Below, piece by piece: positions 6,331-7,206 of a stretch of 7,206 nt of DNA. Source of the DNA: Candidatus Aminicenantota bacterium (lineage in GTDB: Bacteria > Acidobacteriota > Aminicenantia > S016-38). The notes beneath the pieces are model-generated. The model was not told the DNA's origin. It saw nothing but the letters and a program-made list of their open reading frames with translations, and searched no databases. Position 1 is the stretch's first letter. Each line of letters begins with the position of its first letter. The stretch is from NCBI GenBank assembly GCA_027062035.1, contig JAMOUL010000250.1:1-7206 (forward strand). Direction: 5' to 3'. A program made the position numbers and the translations under genes.

Positions 6331-7206
6331 CTATCCTACTGAAACTCTTTTTAGCAAATCCAGATCATCAAGGATCTTTCCCACTCCAAGCACCACGCTG
6401 GAAAGAGGATCCCTTGCCATTTCCACAGGAAGTTTTGTCTCCTCGCTAATCCTTTTATCAAGATTCCTGAGCAAAGACCCCCCTCCGGTAATTACTATAC
6501 CCCTTTCCAGGATATCTGCTGAAAGCTCCGGAGGGGTATCCTCCAGGGTTTCCTTTATAGCATTAACTATCGCCTTTATTACAGGATCAAGGGCCTCTTT
6601 GACGTCCAGATCAGTGATGGTTATATTTCGAGGTAAGCCCTCCTTGAGATCTCTTCCCCTTATTTCCATCTCCCTGGGCTCTTCTGGCTCTACTGCATTG
6701 CCAAGTTCAATTTTTATCTGTTCTGCAGTTCTTTCGCCAACTAAAAGATTGTATTTATTTTTCAGATAGTTCTTTATAGCCTCATCCATTTCATTTCCTG
6801 CCACCCTTATAGTCTTACTTCTAACCACTCCAGCAAGGGATATTACCGCAACATCGGTGGTTCCCCCGCCAATATCCACCACCATGCTACCCGTCGGTTC
6901 TTCTACAGGTAACCCGGCTCCGATAGCAGCGGCCATGGATTGTTCCACCATGTACACTTCCCTTGCTCTTACCCTCAGTGCTACATCCCTTACAGCTCTT
7001 TTCTCCACCTGGGTTATACCCGAAGGAATCCCTATTACAACACGAGGTCTTACCCACGTATTGTTTCCCAGTGCTTTTCTCAGAAAAGTTTCCAGCATTT
7101 TTTCCGCGGCATCAAAATCTGCAATAACCCCATCTCTAAGTGGCATAACTGCTACCATCTTTTCCGGTGTCTTTCCCAGCATTCTTTTTGCTTCGTTACC
7201 CGTAGC
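6331..7206 (-). CDS. mreB: Rod-shape actin MreB (partial, 5' end outside window)
   Basis: MreB is the bacterial actin homologue. It forms membrane-bound ATP-dependent filaments that orient the elongasome (RodA, PBP2, MreC, MreD). The frame is open through the right edge, so 291 residues are visible. Against a family length near 340-350, about 50-55 N-terminal residues are missing, including the phosphate-1 loop. The ATG at 7180-7182 is internal: the codons before it read ATGNEAKR, matching the conserved stretch before MLGKTP. Visible family signatures are DGVIADF, PSGITQVEKRAVRD, MAAAIGAGLPVEEPTG, the phosphate-2 loop VVDIGGGTTDVAVISL, VAGNEMDEAI, NLLVGERTAEQIKIELG, and the adenosine-binding ITGGGSLLRNLDKRI. 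Oddity: the usual E-E-P-M-A segment reads V-E-Q-S-M-A, which puts Gln where the presumed catalytic Glu normally sits (codon 6940-6942). The gene ends with TAG, 3 nt before the mreC start. The identification is essentially certain. Confidence 0.98.
   Translation of the reverse strand, partial: ATGNEAKRMLGKTPEKMVAVMPLRDGVIADFDAAEKMLETFLRKALGNNTWVRPRVVIGIPSGITQVEKRAVRDVALRVRAREVYMVEQSMAAAIGAGLPVEEPTGSMVVDIGGGTTDVAVISLAGVVRSKTIRVAGNEMDEAIKNYLKNKYNLLVGERTAEQIKIELGNAVEPEEPREMEIRGRDLKEGLPRNITITDLDVKEALDPVIKAIVNAIKETLEDTPPELSADILERGIVITGGGSLLRNLDKRISEETKLPVEMARDPLSSVVLGVGKILDDLDLLKRVSVG
6334..6337 (-). promoter_or_regulatory. Ribosome binding site deciding the TTG start of mreC
   Basis: An AGGA on the minus strand sits 6 nt before the TTG at 6325-6327 and overlaps the last codons of mreB. 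It supports TTG as the start, since no ATG or GTG lies in frame before the membrane segment. Because the signal lies at the mreB stop (TAG at 6331-6333), ribosomes finishing mreB would be placed close to the mreC start. Confidence 0.6.

Noticed and set aside
6218..6769. A 183-codon open frame on the plus strand
   Set aside because: It is antisense to the conserved mreB and mreC genes, spans their junction, has Ser/Leu/Arg-rich composition typical of reverse-complement shadows, and shows no family motif.
7180..7182. ATG as a possible start of MreB
   Set aside because: The frame continues upstream with conserved MreB residues (GNEAKR before MLGKTP), so this Met is internal and the gene is cut by the window edge.
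1..7206. Searched for CRISPR repeats, tRNA genes, insertion sequences, inverted repeats and riboswitch-like leaders
   Set aside because: Nothing was recognised; essentially all bases are coding, with a 3 nt gap and 9 nt at the left edge as the only exceptions.

Overview
The window is fully packed with six genes, all on the minus strand. Read from right to left they are mreB (its start lies beyond the window), mreC, mreD, the class B penicillin-binding protein gene for PBP2 (mrdA), rodA, and a large radical SAM gene. The first five encode the core of the rod-shape elongation machine. MreB is the cytoplasmic actin-like filament, MreC and MreD link it to the membrane, PBP2 is the peptidoglycan transpeptidase, and RodA is the SEDS glycosyltransferase that polymerises lipid II. 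The sixth protein joins a TIGR03960-type radical SAM enzyme to a TIGR03936/DUF2344 domain. Its function is unknown to me, though this pair is familiar next to rod-shape genes in several bacterial phyla.

Layout: mreB and mreC are separated by 3 nt. The other junctions all overlap: mreC/mreD by 7 bp, mreD/mrdA by 17 bp, mrdA/rodA by 23 bp, and rodA/radical SAM by 10 or 16 bp depending on the start codon. No promoter, terminator, RNA gene, repeat, mobile element or CRISPR array is visible, and there is no gene-free stretch longer than 9 nt. The whole window looks like the inside of one polycistronic operon whose promoter lies to the right of 7206 and whose end lies to the left of position 1.

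Organism: a rod-shaped bacterium using peptidoglycan. GC content is moderate by eye. Arginine is often AGA/AGG and isoleucine often ATA, as is frequent in thermophiles and some uncultured lineages. The fused form of the radical SAM pair fits non-Firmicute groups (Desulfobacterota, Nitrospirota or candidate phyla) better than Clostridia, where I recall the two halves as separate genes and min genes often sitting in the cluster. I cannot name a genus.

There is no obviously novel system. The points most worth a second look are the tight coupling of a function-unknown radical SAM fusion to the elongasome, a Gln in place of the expected catalytic Glu in MreB (the residue actin uses), and a few substitutions near the active site of RodA.
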